NCBI RefSeq assembly: GCF_001015055.1
Contig: NZ_BBWZ01000034.1
Coordinates: 1 to 54,730, forward strand
Origin: Aneurinibacillus tyrosinisolvens
GTDB taxonomy: Bacteria > Bacillota > Bacilli > Aneurinibacillales > Aneurinibacillaceae
DNA length: 54,730 bases
Direction of reading: 5' to 3'
Shown: positions 29,130 to 38,761 of the stretch, piece by piece
Position numbering within the stretch: the first letter of the stretch is position 1
How the letters are laid out: each line of letters starts with the position of its first letter
Notes under the pieces: model-generated
Seen by the model: the letters and a program-made list of their open reading frames with translations, nothing else
Told to the model about the DNA's origin: nothing
Database searches by the model: none
Position numbers and translations under genes: made by a program

Positions 29130-29590
29130 TTACTCTACCTGGTTCCTCAAAAAGAAGGAGAGAAGAAGTGCTGCTACGATAGCCAACATACCATTAAAGT
29201 AAAAAGACGCTGGAGTCCCAAATCGCTCCCAGATAAAGCCGGTAATTAAAGAAGCTAATAACCCTATTCCTGTTACCATGGAGTATAGTCCCATCATGGT
29301 ACCCTTTAAATCCTGTGGGGCAACATCAGCGACAAGCGCCTTCTCTACCCCCTATAAAAGATAACCAGCCGCCAGAACTTTTTTCCTTCCCCATTTATCG
29401 GAAAGGTTCCACTTCCATATATCATGAGATAAGCAATGACGGCCCCGAGAGCAGATCCGAGCATATCCATCATCTGCTGGATTCCGAAGGAACGTCCATG
29501 CTTTCTTTATCATACCGAATCACATGCAATCGCCAATATAAGAAGAGTGGTTACCACGATAATGTACCAGGAAGTTTCCAAACTTTCTAA
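29130..29590 (-). pseudogene. Decayed MFS transporter fragment
   Basis: Translating the minus strand gives pieces of a major facilitator transporter in different frames: 'FGIQQMMDMLGSALGAVIAY', then the motif-A loop 'NLSDKWGRKKVLAAGYLL', an in-frame TAG, then 'EKALVADVAPQDLKGTMMG' and about 50 more residues ending in a membrane helix and a stop at 29130. Frame changes, a stop codon and missing middle helices show it is not functional. It is the first recognisable sequence after tmRNA. Confidence 0.8.
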
Positions 29591-29652
29591 GTGGAGAATG
29601 AAAAAAGGGCTTTAGTTTATTCATTAAAATCAATTCACATACCTCCTTATCA

Positions 29653-30228
29653 CTATTTCAAACGTTCAGAGTTGCGTCGAGTATAAAAAAGGCCGTATCC
29701 TACAGCAAGGATAAGTAAACTAATAAAAATGTACCACCGGTATTGTCCCACTAATCGACTGATTTCTTCTGCATTACCTTTATATAGCTGGCCAAGAAAT
29801 AACAGGATGAACGCCCATGGATATACCCCTATAAAAGTAAGAAATCCATATTTCCACCAGCTTATTTTGCTCATACCAGCAACATAAGAAATATAACCTA
29901 CTCCTAACAGGCGGGAAAATAGAATGCTCCATTCCCCGTATTTATGAAACCAGCGTTGCCCTTTTTGGAACTTCTTAGAAAATCGTTTTTTGATTTTCAC
30001 TTCCAATTTATTGCTAACGATATAAGGAACAAAACTAAAAACCGTGCAGGTAATACTCATCCAAAAAGACATTAACACTATTTCAGGCAAAGTGGGGTGT
30101 GAAAAATATCCGTAAGTTGGAACAACGAGAATACTCGGAAACGGGATAGATAACCCTTCAATAGCCATTACCACTAATAAACCCACCATTCCCAATCCGT
30201 TTAAGAAGCTTAAAAGGTACTGTATCAT
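29653..30228 (-). CDS. DedA family membrane protein
   Basis: A 191-residue integral membrane protein of the DedA/VTT family (lipid flippase-like; some members recycle undecaprenyl phosphate). It shows 'EGLSIPFPSILVVPTYGY' (re-entrant region, about 23-40), 'YGEWSILFSRLLGVGYISYVAGMSKISWWKYGFLTFIGVYPW' (family Arg and Gly residues) and a C-terminal helix followed by RRNSER. The start at 30228 has GGAGGGATAAGG just upstream; the frame is open further (to 30354) without a ribosome site. Confidence 0.85.
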   Translation of the reverse strand: MIQYLLSFLNGLGMVGLLVVMAIEGLSIPFPSILVVPTYGYFSHPTLPEIVLMSFWMSITCTVFSFVPYIVSNKLEVKIKKRFSKKFQKGQRWFHKYGEWSILFSRLLGVGYISYVAGMSKISWWKYGFLTFIGVYPWAFILLFLGQLYKGNAEEISRLVGQYRWYIFISLLILAVGYGLFYTRRNSERLK

Positions 30229-30646
30229 CCTTATCCCTCCCTTAATACGTAGACCGAGATGGAACCATATACACTCATCAGGCCCCAAGTAAAGGCGGCG
30301 CCAGTATGCATGAATGAAAGGTAACAGACCCGTTTTCAGAGCGAATATTCTCACCAGTGAATTTTCCCCTTTTTATTCCATTGTTATTCCTTATCGGCTA
30401 GAAGTCTGCGAATCATCAACCAGATACTCAATCCGATTACAATCGTGATAAACAAAATCCGTGTGTATGCACGGAAAATTCAACGACTTGAAAAGCGGAT
30501 TCAGGACTTAGAAAACCGAAGCTTGTAATCATCCGTGTTCTTTTTTTGTGAGAGAGAGGACGCCGTTCTTTTACGGTGTCCTCTCTCTTGTTATATGATT
30601 CTATCCTTTAAGTAAAGTGAACGTACTTACTAAAAAGACGTTGAAA
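30229..30646. other. Gene-free stretch between two DedA-type genes
   Basis: No supported gene. Around 30390-30470 the minus strand could encode a short hydrophobic peptide ending 'LSIWLMIRRLLADKE', and the plus strand around 30440-30528 a short helix ending 'RKIQRLEKRIQDLENRSL'; neither has a ribosome site and both may be gene remnants. A hairpin AGAGAGAGGACGCCG/CGGTGTCCTCTCTCT lies at 30551-30588 without a clear T-run. Confidence 0.5.
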
Positions 30647-31933
30647 TTATGAATGTACATCTCTGACCTTATGCAGCAAACGGTTGATTTCCAGTAATAC
30701 AATGTTTAAGCTCAACCATACGCCCCCAAAAACGTAACCGGCTACCACATCGCTCGGGTACTCCACTCTGATATACAAACGACTTATTCCGATGAGAACA
30801 AGGACAAGAAAAAAGCTGATGCTTACAAAAAGCTTTCCCACTCGGCTTTTGAGATGCCGAAAAAGTAAAAAGGCAGTGAATCCATAAACAACCGTTGCCA
30901 TCAGCGTATATTCACTTGGAAAGGTGTACGAAAGAGGTTTGGTATGTGATACCAACGGTGGTGAACGGTGGAAAATACGTCGCAATGCTTCTTCAAAAAA
31001 TTCTGCACCGAGAAAGACAAAGAAAAGAAAGAACGTTTCGACTCTTCGGTTTTTCCCCATAAGGAAAATCCCCACAAGCGAAAGGACACCAAATGAAATT
31101 AGAACCGGTAAAGATGCCAAGTAAGAAAAGGATATCCAGCCTGGAGTAAAAAATAAGGGAACAAGAATGCTCACAACCTCATCAAACTGCCTGAACTCGT
31201 TTGCCAGAAGATCCTGAATTAGACTGATCATGGCAATGAAAAGAAAGACCCCAATTACCAATACTGCCGTCACAAGAAACCTCACACGCCCAAGAGAATG
31301 AAACGTATCCACCAATCTACTAAGGGTCTCTGTTAGGGTCTCTTTTATTTGCTCCTTGTTGTTTTTATATACCAAGTAAAGAACAATCGCCACAGCAGCC
31401 ACAATCCCAGCGATAATTAAATACTTCTTGATTACACCGTGGAAATGTTCCCATTGCGGTCCTAAAACTTTGCCAAGGGTAATAAAGGTGGCAGTCCAAA
31501 TAAAGGCACCTGTATAGGCATAAAGGGCAAAGGTACGAAAAGGCAAACGGTTAATCCCAGAAAAATAGCCGGTGAAATGCCGGATGCCGGGAATAAAATA
31601 GGCAATGACCAACAGCTTGTTTCCATATCGGCTGAACCAACGGGAAACTTTTTCTAACCTCTCGGGACCCAAATGAACGTAGTGACCATATTTGTGAAAA
31701 AAAGGCGTCCCCAATTTAAACCCGATCCAATAAGAGAGCGTGATCCCGATTGCAGTTCCGCTGAAAGCTGCGAGAATACTTAGTATCCAGTTTAACTTGC
31801 CTTGATAAACCAGGAGACCCGCGTAGCTCATCACTGCTTCTCCTGGTAATGGGAGGGCAAGAAGTTCTAGCATAAGGGCGACGAGTAAAACTTCATATCC
31901 ATAATGATTAATCCATGTTGTTAAGTGCTCCAA
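30647..31933 (-). CDS. DedA domain fused to PAP2-like domain
   Basis: A 428-residue membrane protein. Residues 1-190 form a DedA domain (ELLALPLPGEAV, 'RWFSRYGNKLLVIAYFIPGIRHFTGYFSGI'); residues about 215-420 form a PAP2 phosphatase-like domain with membrane helices. The PAP2 catalytic motifs deviate: PSEY (339-342) where PSGH is expected, SRLYIRVEYPSD (384-395) with Glu391 in place of the catalytic His, and a degenerate first motif RRIFHRSPP. The fusion pairs a lipid transporter with a lipid-phosphate domain, but catalysis is doubtful. GGGAGGGAAATTTTTGG precedes the ATG at 31933. Confidence 0.87.
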   Translation of the reverse strand: MEHLTTWINHYGYEVLLVALMLELLALPLPGEAVMSYAGLLVYQGKLNWILSILAAFSGTAIGITLSYWIGFKLGTPFFHKYGHYVHLGPERLEKVSRWFSRYGNKLLVIAYFIPGIRHFTGYFSGINRLPFRTFALYAYTGAFIWTATFITLGKVLGPQWEHFHGVIKKYLIIAGIVAAVAIVLYLVYKNNKEQIKETLTETLSRLVDTFHSLGRVRFLVTAVLVIGVFLFIAMISLIQDLLANEFRQFDEVVSILVPLFFTPGWISFSYLASLPVLISFGVLSLVGIFLMGKNRRVETFFLFFVFLGAEFFEEALRRIFHRSPPLVSHTKPLSYTFPSEYTLMATVVYGFTAFLLFRHLKSRVGKLFVSISFFLVLVLIGISRLYIRVEYPSDVVAGYVFGGVWLSLNIVLLEINRLLHKVRDVHS

Positions 31934-32060
31934 AAATTTCCCTCCCCTATGTTGACTTCATAAAATTGATTCGTTTCTTCCTTCCTATTTTCCCAAAACT
32001 TATACCATTATTATCCCCAAGTTAACATTATCTGTCATATAAAAAATTTTTTATCGATAC

Positions 32061-32086
32061 GAACTTTTGGACATAAAAGAATCGTC
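32061..32086 (+). promoter_or_regulatory. Candidate ECF sigma-factor promoter
   Basis: GAACTT (32061-32066), a 16-base spacer, CGTC (32083-32086): the GAAC/CGTC pattern of many ECF sigma factors. It lies 140 bases before the ECF sigma gene, which may therefore be autoregulated. Confidence 0.5.
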
Positions 32087-32226
32087 CTTTTTATATAAGA
32101 GCGAATGAATACAAGTGTTCAGTGAGTTTTGGTTAGATGCATTTATTTATTTCCTTTGCTATGATCAGGGAAACAGTGGACATTGAACCGATTTTCGTTT
32201 GAAATAAGAGTATGGAGGGTTGTATC

Positions 32227-32781
32227 ATGGTCAATCCCGATATAGAACCTGTGATTCAATCCGCCATGCAGGGGAATCGGGAAGCTTTCACAGAGATTGT
32301 GCGTCGATACCAATCCTTTGCTTTCCAGTTAGCCTATGGAATCTTACATGATCGCATGGAAGCAGAAGATGCTGTGCAGGAATCCTTTACGAAAGCATTT
32401 TTCTCGATAAAAAAGTTAAAAAGTGTGTATGCTTTTCATTCATGGTTATCCCGTATTGTCACAAACATTTGCCTCGATCGTATAAAAAAACGACGCGCTA
32501 CGATTCAAACAGAAGATATCGAAAGCATAGTAGACGTGTATCCCTCTGTTCATCAAGAACAGTTAGAATCGATGGATCGTCTTTCGCTGCAAGAGGCAGT
32601 TGCTAAGCTTTCCCCTGAGAAACGAGCGGTGGTGATTCTTCGGGAAGTTCATGGATTTGATTACCAGGAGATTGCCAATATCCTATCGATTCCATTAGGA
32701 ACGGTGAAATCCAGGTTGCGGGATGGGCGCTTACAGATGCGTAATTTTCTTTTACAACAAGAAGACGAGGAGGAAATATAA
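32227..32781 (+). CDS. ECF-type RNA polymerase sigma factor
   Basis: A 184-residue sigma-70 family factor with region 2 ('FTEIVRRYQSFAFQLAYGILHDRMEAEDAVQESFTKAF' and 'FHSWLSRIVTNICLDRIKKRR') and region 4 ('LSPEKRAVVILREVHGFDYQEIANILSIPLGTVKSRLRDGR'); no regions 1 or 3, as expected for ECF. ATG 32227 has GGAGGG seven bases upstream; ATG 32212 overlaps that site. The next gene, starting on the base after its stop, is its zinc-containing anti-sigma factor. Similar to SigW-group factors that react to envelope stress. Confidence 0.93.
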   Translation: MVNPDIEPVIQSAMQGNREAFTEIVRRYQSFAFQLAYGILHDRMEAEDAVQESFTKAFFSIKKLKSVYAFHSWLSRIVTNICLDRIKKRRATIQTEDIESIVDVYPSVHQEQLESMDRLSLQEAVAKLSPEKRAVVILREVHGFDYQEIANILSIPLGTVKSRLRDGRLQMRNFLLQQEDEEEI

Positions 32782-33288
32782 TTGAGGGATGTACACGTTG
32801 TCGAACAATTATCAGAGTTCCTTGACGATGAACTCTCAGAGGAAGAAAATCAAAGGGTTTCAGTTCACCTGGAATCCTGTTCATCTTGCCGAGCCGTTTT
32901 TCAAGATCTTTCCTTTTTATCTACATCGATTCACAAGGAGTGGGTTACGTATGATGCCTCGGACGATCTTACAGAGCGAATCTTTGCTGATATCCAACAA
33001 TCCGAAAATATGTTTAGTAAAAGCCGGTGGATATTCGGCTTCGTACTTGGTACCCTTATGAGTGTCCTCGCTGTATTCACCTGGTTCTTCTCCCAGTTGG
33101 GGTTACTTGAAGGGAGAGTCATCTATTTATTCATGCACGTTGTCTCTGAATCTTTATCGGTGTTACCTTCACTTGTCCTAGAGAACACCGTTTTATTTGG
33201 GGAAATCTTATTGATTAGCGCCGTTCTCATCACGTTGAGCATTTGGAGTTTAAACAAACTATTGAGAAATTTTGCTGTAAGTGGGTGA
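32782..33288 (+). CDS. Anti-sigma factor with zinc-finger (zf-HC2)
   Basis: A 168-residue membrane protein. The N-terminal cytosolic part has the zinc motif HLESCSSC (HxxxCxxC, about 32-39), which should hold the ECF factor; membrane helices lie at about 76-100 and 138-158. It starts at TTG 32782, directly after the sigma stop codon, with GAGGAGG ten bases upstream inside the sigma gene. The stop overlaps the start region of the next gene, so the three genes form one unit. Confidence 0.88.
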   Translation: MRDVHVVEQLSEFLDDELSEEENQRVSVHLESCSSCRAVFQDLSFLSTSIHKEWVTYDASDDLTERIFADIQQSENMFSKSRWIFGFVLGTLMSVLAVFTWFFSQLGLLEGRVIYLFMHVVSESLSVLPSLVLENTVLFGEILLISAVLITLSIWSLNKLLRNFAVSG

Positions 33289-33292
33289 GTAT

Positions 33293-34151
33293 GTGAAAAA
33301 TTTACTAAAAAAAACCCTTCCTTACATTGTGGCGATGTTATGCCTATTTTCTTTTTCTTTTCGCCTCTTCCGGCGGATTTGTTTTGGCGGGACAACCCAA
33401 TACGATGATTCGAAACGCACCTACAAATATAGCTCAAGGGCAATCAATGGAAAGCTTGGTGGTGATTGGTCATGATGCTATCATTTCTGGAACCGTTACG
33501 GATACCGTGTTTGTCATCCAGGGTGATGTCCATTTAACCCGAACTTCACATACAGGCGTCGTCATTGCTCTAGGTGGTACGGTGACAGAGGAAACCGGAG
33601 CGAAGGTACTCGATAGCATTAGTCTTGATTTTAACAATACCTTATTGAATAACACGCTAATGGCACTCATGATTATGGTTGGATTCTGGGGAATTCGTAT
33701 CGCCCTTAGTGTTCTATTGGTCATTGTGCCCATTCTTATTGTTCTAATTTTCCGCAACCGTCTACAAAAACCAATCGATATACTAAGACAGTCTCCCATC
33801 AAATTAGGTGTCATTGGTCTTGTGTTATCTATTTTAATTTCCGTTGTGAGTAGTTTGATTGGACTGACTATTATTGGCTTGCCAATCACCATCATTCTTC
33901 TCCTTGTCCTATTCTGTGCAGCTGCCTTTGGATACGCTATAGTTGCCTATTACATTGGCGATTTTCTTTTCCAAGAAAGGTTTAAACGGGATGAAGTTTG
34001 GTTCTCGACCTTAACAGGGGCTACCTTAGTGACGGCTTTAAGTAATCTTCCGCTTCTTGGCTGGATTCTGCTTCTTATGGTTCTGTTTGTCTCCGTTGGT
34101 GTTGCGGCTGTTTCGCTTTGGCAAAGACGAATGAAAACTGAAAATCAGTAA
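33293..34151 (+). CDS. Bactofilin-like membrane protein with probable frameshift
   Basis: The third gene of the ECF operon. The frame from GTG 33293 gives a signal peptide 'KNLLKKTLPYIVAMLCLFSFS', and the frame from about 33362 continues it as 'ASSGGFVLAGQ', so one base is out of place in the TTTTCTTTTTCTTTT tract (33347-33361). The rest is intact to 34151: a short right-handed beta-repeat like polymer-forming proteins ('VVIGHDAIISGTVTDTVFVIQGDVHL') and four membrane helices. A TTG at 33327 gives an open frame but an odd N-terminus (MWRCYAYF). It may be a sequencing error, a phase switch or a mutation. The function is probably linked to envelope sensing or anti-sigma partner activity. Confidence 0.65.
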
Positions 34152-34226
34152 TTCATTTCATTAAAATGGCCGTAGGTATTTGGTTAAACCATCATGAAAT
34201 GGTTGTAGATACAATGTAAGTGAGGA

Positions 34227-34269
34227 GTCCTCCACCCAAAATCCTAAAGGCTTGGGTGGGGGATTTTTT
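34227..34269 (+). terminator. Terminator of the ECF operon
   Basis: Stem TCCTCCACCCAA / TTGGGTGGGGGA with a 12-base loop, followed by TTTTTT. Confidence 0.85.
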
Positions 34270-34435
34270 AATGAATGAAAAAAACTTTTTTATAAGACCG
34301 AACTTTTTCGTCCTTTCCTACAGTCTTATTGAATGAACGGCTAATAAAGGATTTTATGCGCGCAAGAATTCTAAAGCTCAATATAAGACTACGATGAGGA
34401 GGGGAATTTGGAGTTAGATTTAATTCCAAGAAACT

Positions 34436-37400
34436 ATGCAAAAAATAATTCAAGCTTCTATGCAAAGGGCAGTGCTTCTTTTGGTCTGCATCGTGCTCAT
34501 TGTTGCATGGGGTGCGATTTCAGCATTCCAAATGCAGCGTGACTACCTGCCAAGCATTAATAATACAACCCTGCTTGTTTCACTTCGTGTTCCGTCGTAC
34601 CAGGCGGATCAAATCAAGAAGACAGTGACGGATAAAGTAGCAGACGCTGTTCGTACAGCGGACGGACTTACCAATGTAGAGACCACCTCCTATGATGGCG
34701 GACTTCTCATGAATCTTTATTTCCCAATGGATTACGATATGGCGAAAGCACAGAGTCAGGTGAAACAAGCGTTAGAAAGCGCTGATTTGCCGGATGGTGT
34801 CAATCAGCCAACCGTTACGCGTCTGACAACGAATTCCTTTCCGATTTTAAGCTATAGTCTCACCAGTGACCGTATGGATGGAAATGCCCTCCGCTCTACG
34901 GTTCAGACAGCCATCACAAAACAATTGAAATCAGTTCCTGGTGTTGCTAATGTACAAGCAGTAGGGGCAGCCAACGATGGGTATGTCATTACGGTGCGTA
35001 TGAATGATTTACAGAAAAATGGAATGACAGTAGATGATATAAACAAATCGCTTACAACTGCCATGCCTGCCTGGGCATCCGGTAAAATTCCGAATGGAAA
35101 GGCTTCGATCCCGATTCGTATTGAGGGGTTAAACTGGAGCGATCAGCAAATTCGGGATATCGCCATTCAAAATAAACAGGGCAAGAAAATCCCGTTATCT
35201 GCCGTTGCGGATGTGTCTCATTCCCTGACCGATGTTAAGACCGTTTCAAGAACGAATGGAAAACCAAGTGTACTGCTGAATGTATTAAAAGCACCATCAG
35301 CTAATATTACAGATGTTTCAGATCGCGTACAGCAGCGGATCGCTCAAATCCCTGCCATCAAAGATGGAGATGTTTCTCTTACTATGATGCTTGACCGAGC
35401 ACACGAGTTAAATGCTTCCTTAATGGGATTGGTTCGTGAAGGTCTGCTCGGATGTCTGTTTTCCATGCTTTGCGTCTTCTTCTTTTTCCGAAATGTGCGT
35501 TCGACCCTGCTTATCGCAGTGTCTCTTCCCATTTCACTGCTGGCGACAACGGCGGTCCTTAAGTGGGCGGGCATTACGCTTAATATTCTCACCGTATCCG
35601 GTCTTATTGTTGCGATGGGAAGAATTGTGGATGATTCGATTGTTATCTTAGACAACATGTATCGAAGAATACAGGAATCTAAAGCGGATAACGGAAAATC
35701 TATGCTGCACACAACCGCTTCTGCGGTCAATGAAATGCTGCCTGCGATTTTCGCATCGACGGCAACCACCATTGCCGTGTATGTACCGATTGCCCTGGTA
35801 GGCGGTGTGATTAGTGCTTCCTTTTCCGGATTCGCCTGGTCAGTTGTCACCGCGCTGGTGGTTTCCTTCTTTGTCGCTATGCTGGTTATCCCGTCCTTTT
35901 TCTTTATGGGCTGGAAGGGAGTCACGGGCGAATCGGTCACACTGGAATCAAAGATGAAACCACTTCTGCACTTTGCTTTTCGAAACAAGAGACTGGTCAT
36001 TCTCACTTCCATTGTGATCTTTGTTGGAGCTGGGATTTACTCCGCTTTCTTACCTGTTAACTTTTTACCAAGTGCAAAATCAGGTCAGGTTGCAGTGAAA
36101 GTTGAACTTCCTAAAGGAAGTACACTCGGTCAGGTTGATGCAGAAGTGAAAAAAGTGGAGGACACTCTTAAGGCGAATCCAAATGTAGCTGCATTCTCTG
36201 CGACCTTCGGTTCAAGCTTTGAACCGCAAAGTGACGACGTATTTGATCAGGGTGGTGGCTCTATTGCACAGCCAAATGTCGCCAACCTATCGGTCACACT
36301 GAAGGATAAAAATCAACTGAATTCTTTTATTCCAAGCCTTCAGTCTTCACTTTCGCCCCTTTCAAACAAAGTCATCTATACCGTGTCGAATCAGAACATT
36401 TCCGGTGATGATTCACAGTTAAAAGTAATGCTTACCGGTCCGGATCAGAAATCGGTGGATGATGCAGGACAGAAAGTCCGGGCTGCCTTAGCTCAAGTTT
36501 CAGGACTCAGTGTAGATGGTAAAGTGGATATGACAAACGGAACACCAAAATATATGGTGGCACTGGATCAAAATAAAATTGAGCAGGCTGGTGTCAAACT
36601 GGATGATATTACACGTGTCCTTTCACGTTATTTTACCCAGCCTAAAGACTTTTCGATTACAACGAGTGCACTCGCGATTCCTGGTGATATGTATCTTGAT
36701 CAGTTGCAGGAAAAAGGCAACGGGGGGAACGATGCAGCAACACTGATGTCTTCTCTTGCTAGTGAAGCGTTCACCGCAAAGAATGGACAAAAAGTTCGTC
36801 TCGATCAGCTTGCAACGATTTCGCAGAATCATACTCCTTCTTCTATTCAGGAGCGTGATGGACAACCATATACTGCTGTAACCACTCAAATTATATCGAA
36901 CGACATGAGCGGTGTGTCTGCGAAAGTACAACAAACCCTGGAGCAGACTTCCTTACCGAAAGGTGTCTCATTCTCTTTAGGTGGAATTTCAGAGCAGGTT
37001 ACACAAATGATTATCGATATGTCGATTGCCTTAGCTTTCTCTGTACTGCTTGTATTGCTCATTACAAGTGCTGTCTTTAAAGGGTGGAGAGCGCCTCTAG
37101 CTGTTCTCTTAAGCATTCCTATGGCATTGAGCGGGGTTGTATTGAGCCTGATTCTTTTTGGAGGAGAATGGAACCTGGCTGCCTTAATTGGGGTGCTCAT
37201 GTTGGTTGGTATCGTAGTGACAAATGGGATCGTGATGATCGACAAAATTGAGCGTAATCGTCTGGAAGGAATGGAACTTCAGGAGCTACAATTCGAGGAA
37301 GCTTATCTCGGGTACGCCCAATCTTGATGACGGCTGGAACGACCATTTTAACCCTTCTGCCGCTGGCATTTACACATAGCACGGATACAGTAATCTCCCA

Positions 37401-37545
37401 AACACTCGGGATTGTCGTGATTGGCGGAATGATTACCTCAACGCTCAACAGCTTTCTTGTCATTCCTGTGATTTATGAATGGCTGCAACGCAAGACAAAC
37501 CAAAGAAAAAATCAGGCACCAGAGGCAACACAAAATCTCATCTAG
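34436..37545 (+). pseudogene. RND efflux permease (AcrB/MMPL type) with a frameshift near 37285
   Basis: Resistance-nodulation-division transporter. From ATG 34436 the frame encodes 963 residues with the first membrane helix (11-31), two large extracellular loops, 'GLIVAMGRIVDDSIVILDN' in TM4 and the C-terminal helices up to 'IVMIDKIERNRLEGMELQE'. It then reads an unrelated tail to 37327. Adding one base after 37285 restores 'EATIRGSLSRVRPILMTAGT', which runs in the next frame to 37545 ('IPVIYEWLQRK'). A full product would have about 1036 residues, normal for the family. It may be a real mutation or an assembly error; the truncated protein lacks the last two helices. Confidence 0.85.
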
Positions 37546-37569
37546 TTAAAATCACCGCTATATAATCCC

Positions 37570-37610
37570 AAGATAAAAAGACGGTTATAATCCGTCTTTT
37601 TATCTTTTAC
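37570..37610. terminator. Terminator after the RND gene
   Basis: Perfect stem AAGATAAAAAGACGG-ttataat-CCGTCTTTTTATCTT; symmetric, so it could work both ways. Confidence 0.88.
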
Positions 37611-37751
37611 TTATAGGGGGTTTTGTATGAACATACCCCTGCGTATCATGATTGTCCTGATGCTTATCAGGTGGCAAGGATTAAGAGTTGGTGTTGGAGT
37701 TGGAGGGAAAAATCAAGGTGCCCGTTATCTTTGTGCTGGATCAAATTTTCT

Positions 37752-38750
37752 TTATAAGTTGATAAGTGTTGTACCTGATGGCGACGACTTGAACAGCACA
37801 TTATTTTTTATGCTTGCTTGTCCTTCTTCAGCTATCGTTGTTTCCTTGTTAGTTTTCAGATCCACATAATTCGCATCCCCAACACGTAGGAGTGTTCCAT
37901 CTTCTTTGACAAGCAGACGATCGGGCTTAACCGGCTGATTTAGGTCGATAATTTTATTCGAAGTCCCCTGTTCATACGTGTAAACGGAAGTAACGTTGCC
38001 GGCAGCATCAAGCTTGCCGTAATACAGCGTATCATTAATCGCTCGAAGCGGCACCGCATTCTTTTCGATTCGATGGGTCCCCTTTTCGTTCCGGCTATGC
38101 AGGTAAGGAATGCTCTGTTTTACATCTTCAAAGAAAAGCTCATTTTTGGTGGATGCCATGAGAACATCATCAATATAGTAACTGCTGATATCCACCATAG
38201 TAAAGTCCCCGCTTGTGCCGACATGATAAAGCTTGGAGATTTTTTTGTTGCCAACCAGTATATAAATATCGTTCGTAAAAGGGCTAAATGTCATCTTTTT
38301 AAACGTCGAAGTGGACGATACCGGACCGATAGTTCGTATGGTTCGAACGTTATTCGTTGAAAGCATCGCTGTTTTTACGATCAGTTTTTTATTCGAACCT
38401 CTTCCTTTACTGATTCCAAGCAGCAATCCGTTATCCTGAATCCATGTTATATAATCGATCTTGCCTTCATTGCTGAGCGCATATACCTCTTTGTTGTTCG
38501 TTACGTCTTTTACATGAAGTGTATTCTGCTCATCAACATATGCAGCCAAATTCTTGCTGTCCGATAAGGCCACCTGCTCCGTCTGCCCATCAAAAAGTTT
38601 AACCGGGTCTCCATTCGATCCGCCGGTTTGGTATGAAACCGCGGCTGCAGCCGGCCCATTGGCTCCCCTAACCAGCAGGTGATTATAATAAGAAAATACC
38701 CCGACTTGAATTCCCGTTACAATTAACAAAAACCAGATAATTTTTTTCAT
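37752..38750 (-). CDS. Hypothetical exported beta-propeller-like protein
   Basis: A 332-residue protein with an N-terminal membrane anchor or signal ('KKIIWFLLIVTGIQVGVFSYY') and an extracellular part of repeated beta segments ('LSDSKNLAAYVDEQNTLHVKDVTNNKEVYAL', 'FSPFTNDIYILVGNKKISKLYHV') that reads like a propeller without enzyme motifs. It starts at 38750 behind AGGAGGCAAC, 11 bases after the phosphodiester glycosidase gene, so the two form an operon and probably act together at the cell surface. I do not know a function. Confidence 0.75.
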   Translation of the reverse strand: MKKIIWFLLIVTGIQVGVFSYYNHLLVRGANGPAAAAVSYQTGGSNGDPVKLFDGQTEQVALSDSKNLAAYVDEQNTLHVKDVTNNKEVYALSNEGKIDYITWIQDNGLLLGISKGRGSNKKLIVKTAMLSTNNVRTIRTIGPVSSTSTFKKMTFSPFTNDIYILVGNKKISKLYHVGTSGDFTMVDISSYYIDDVLMASTKNELFFEDVKQSIPYLHSRNEKGTHRIEKNAVPLRAINDTLYYGKLDAAGNVTSVYTYEQGTSNKIIDLNQPVKPDRLLVKEDGTLLRVGDANYVDLKTNKETTIAEEGQASIKNNVLFKSSPSGTTLINL

Positions 38751-38761
38751 GTTGCCTCCTC

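Noticed and set aside
28879..29640. Prophage or integrative element at ssrA
   Set aside because: No integrase, no phage genes and no repeat of the ssrA 3' end visible; kept only as an accessory-region observation.
34200..34270. Insertion-sequence end (CCTCCACCC... hairpin)
   Set aside because: The hairpin with T-run is adequately explained as the ECF-operon terminator; no transposase nearby.
37627..37869. 80-residue open frame with Gly/Val-rich start
   Set aside because: Its last third overlaps the opposite-strand exported protein, there is no ribosome site, and no family is recognised; possibly a remnant, not supported.
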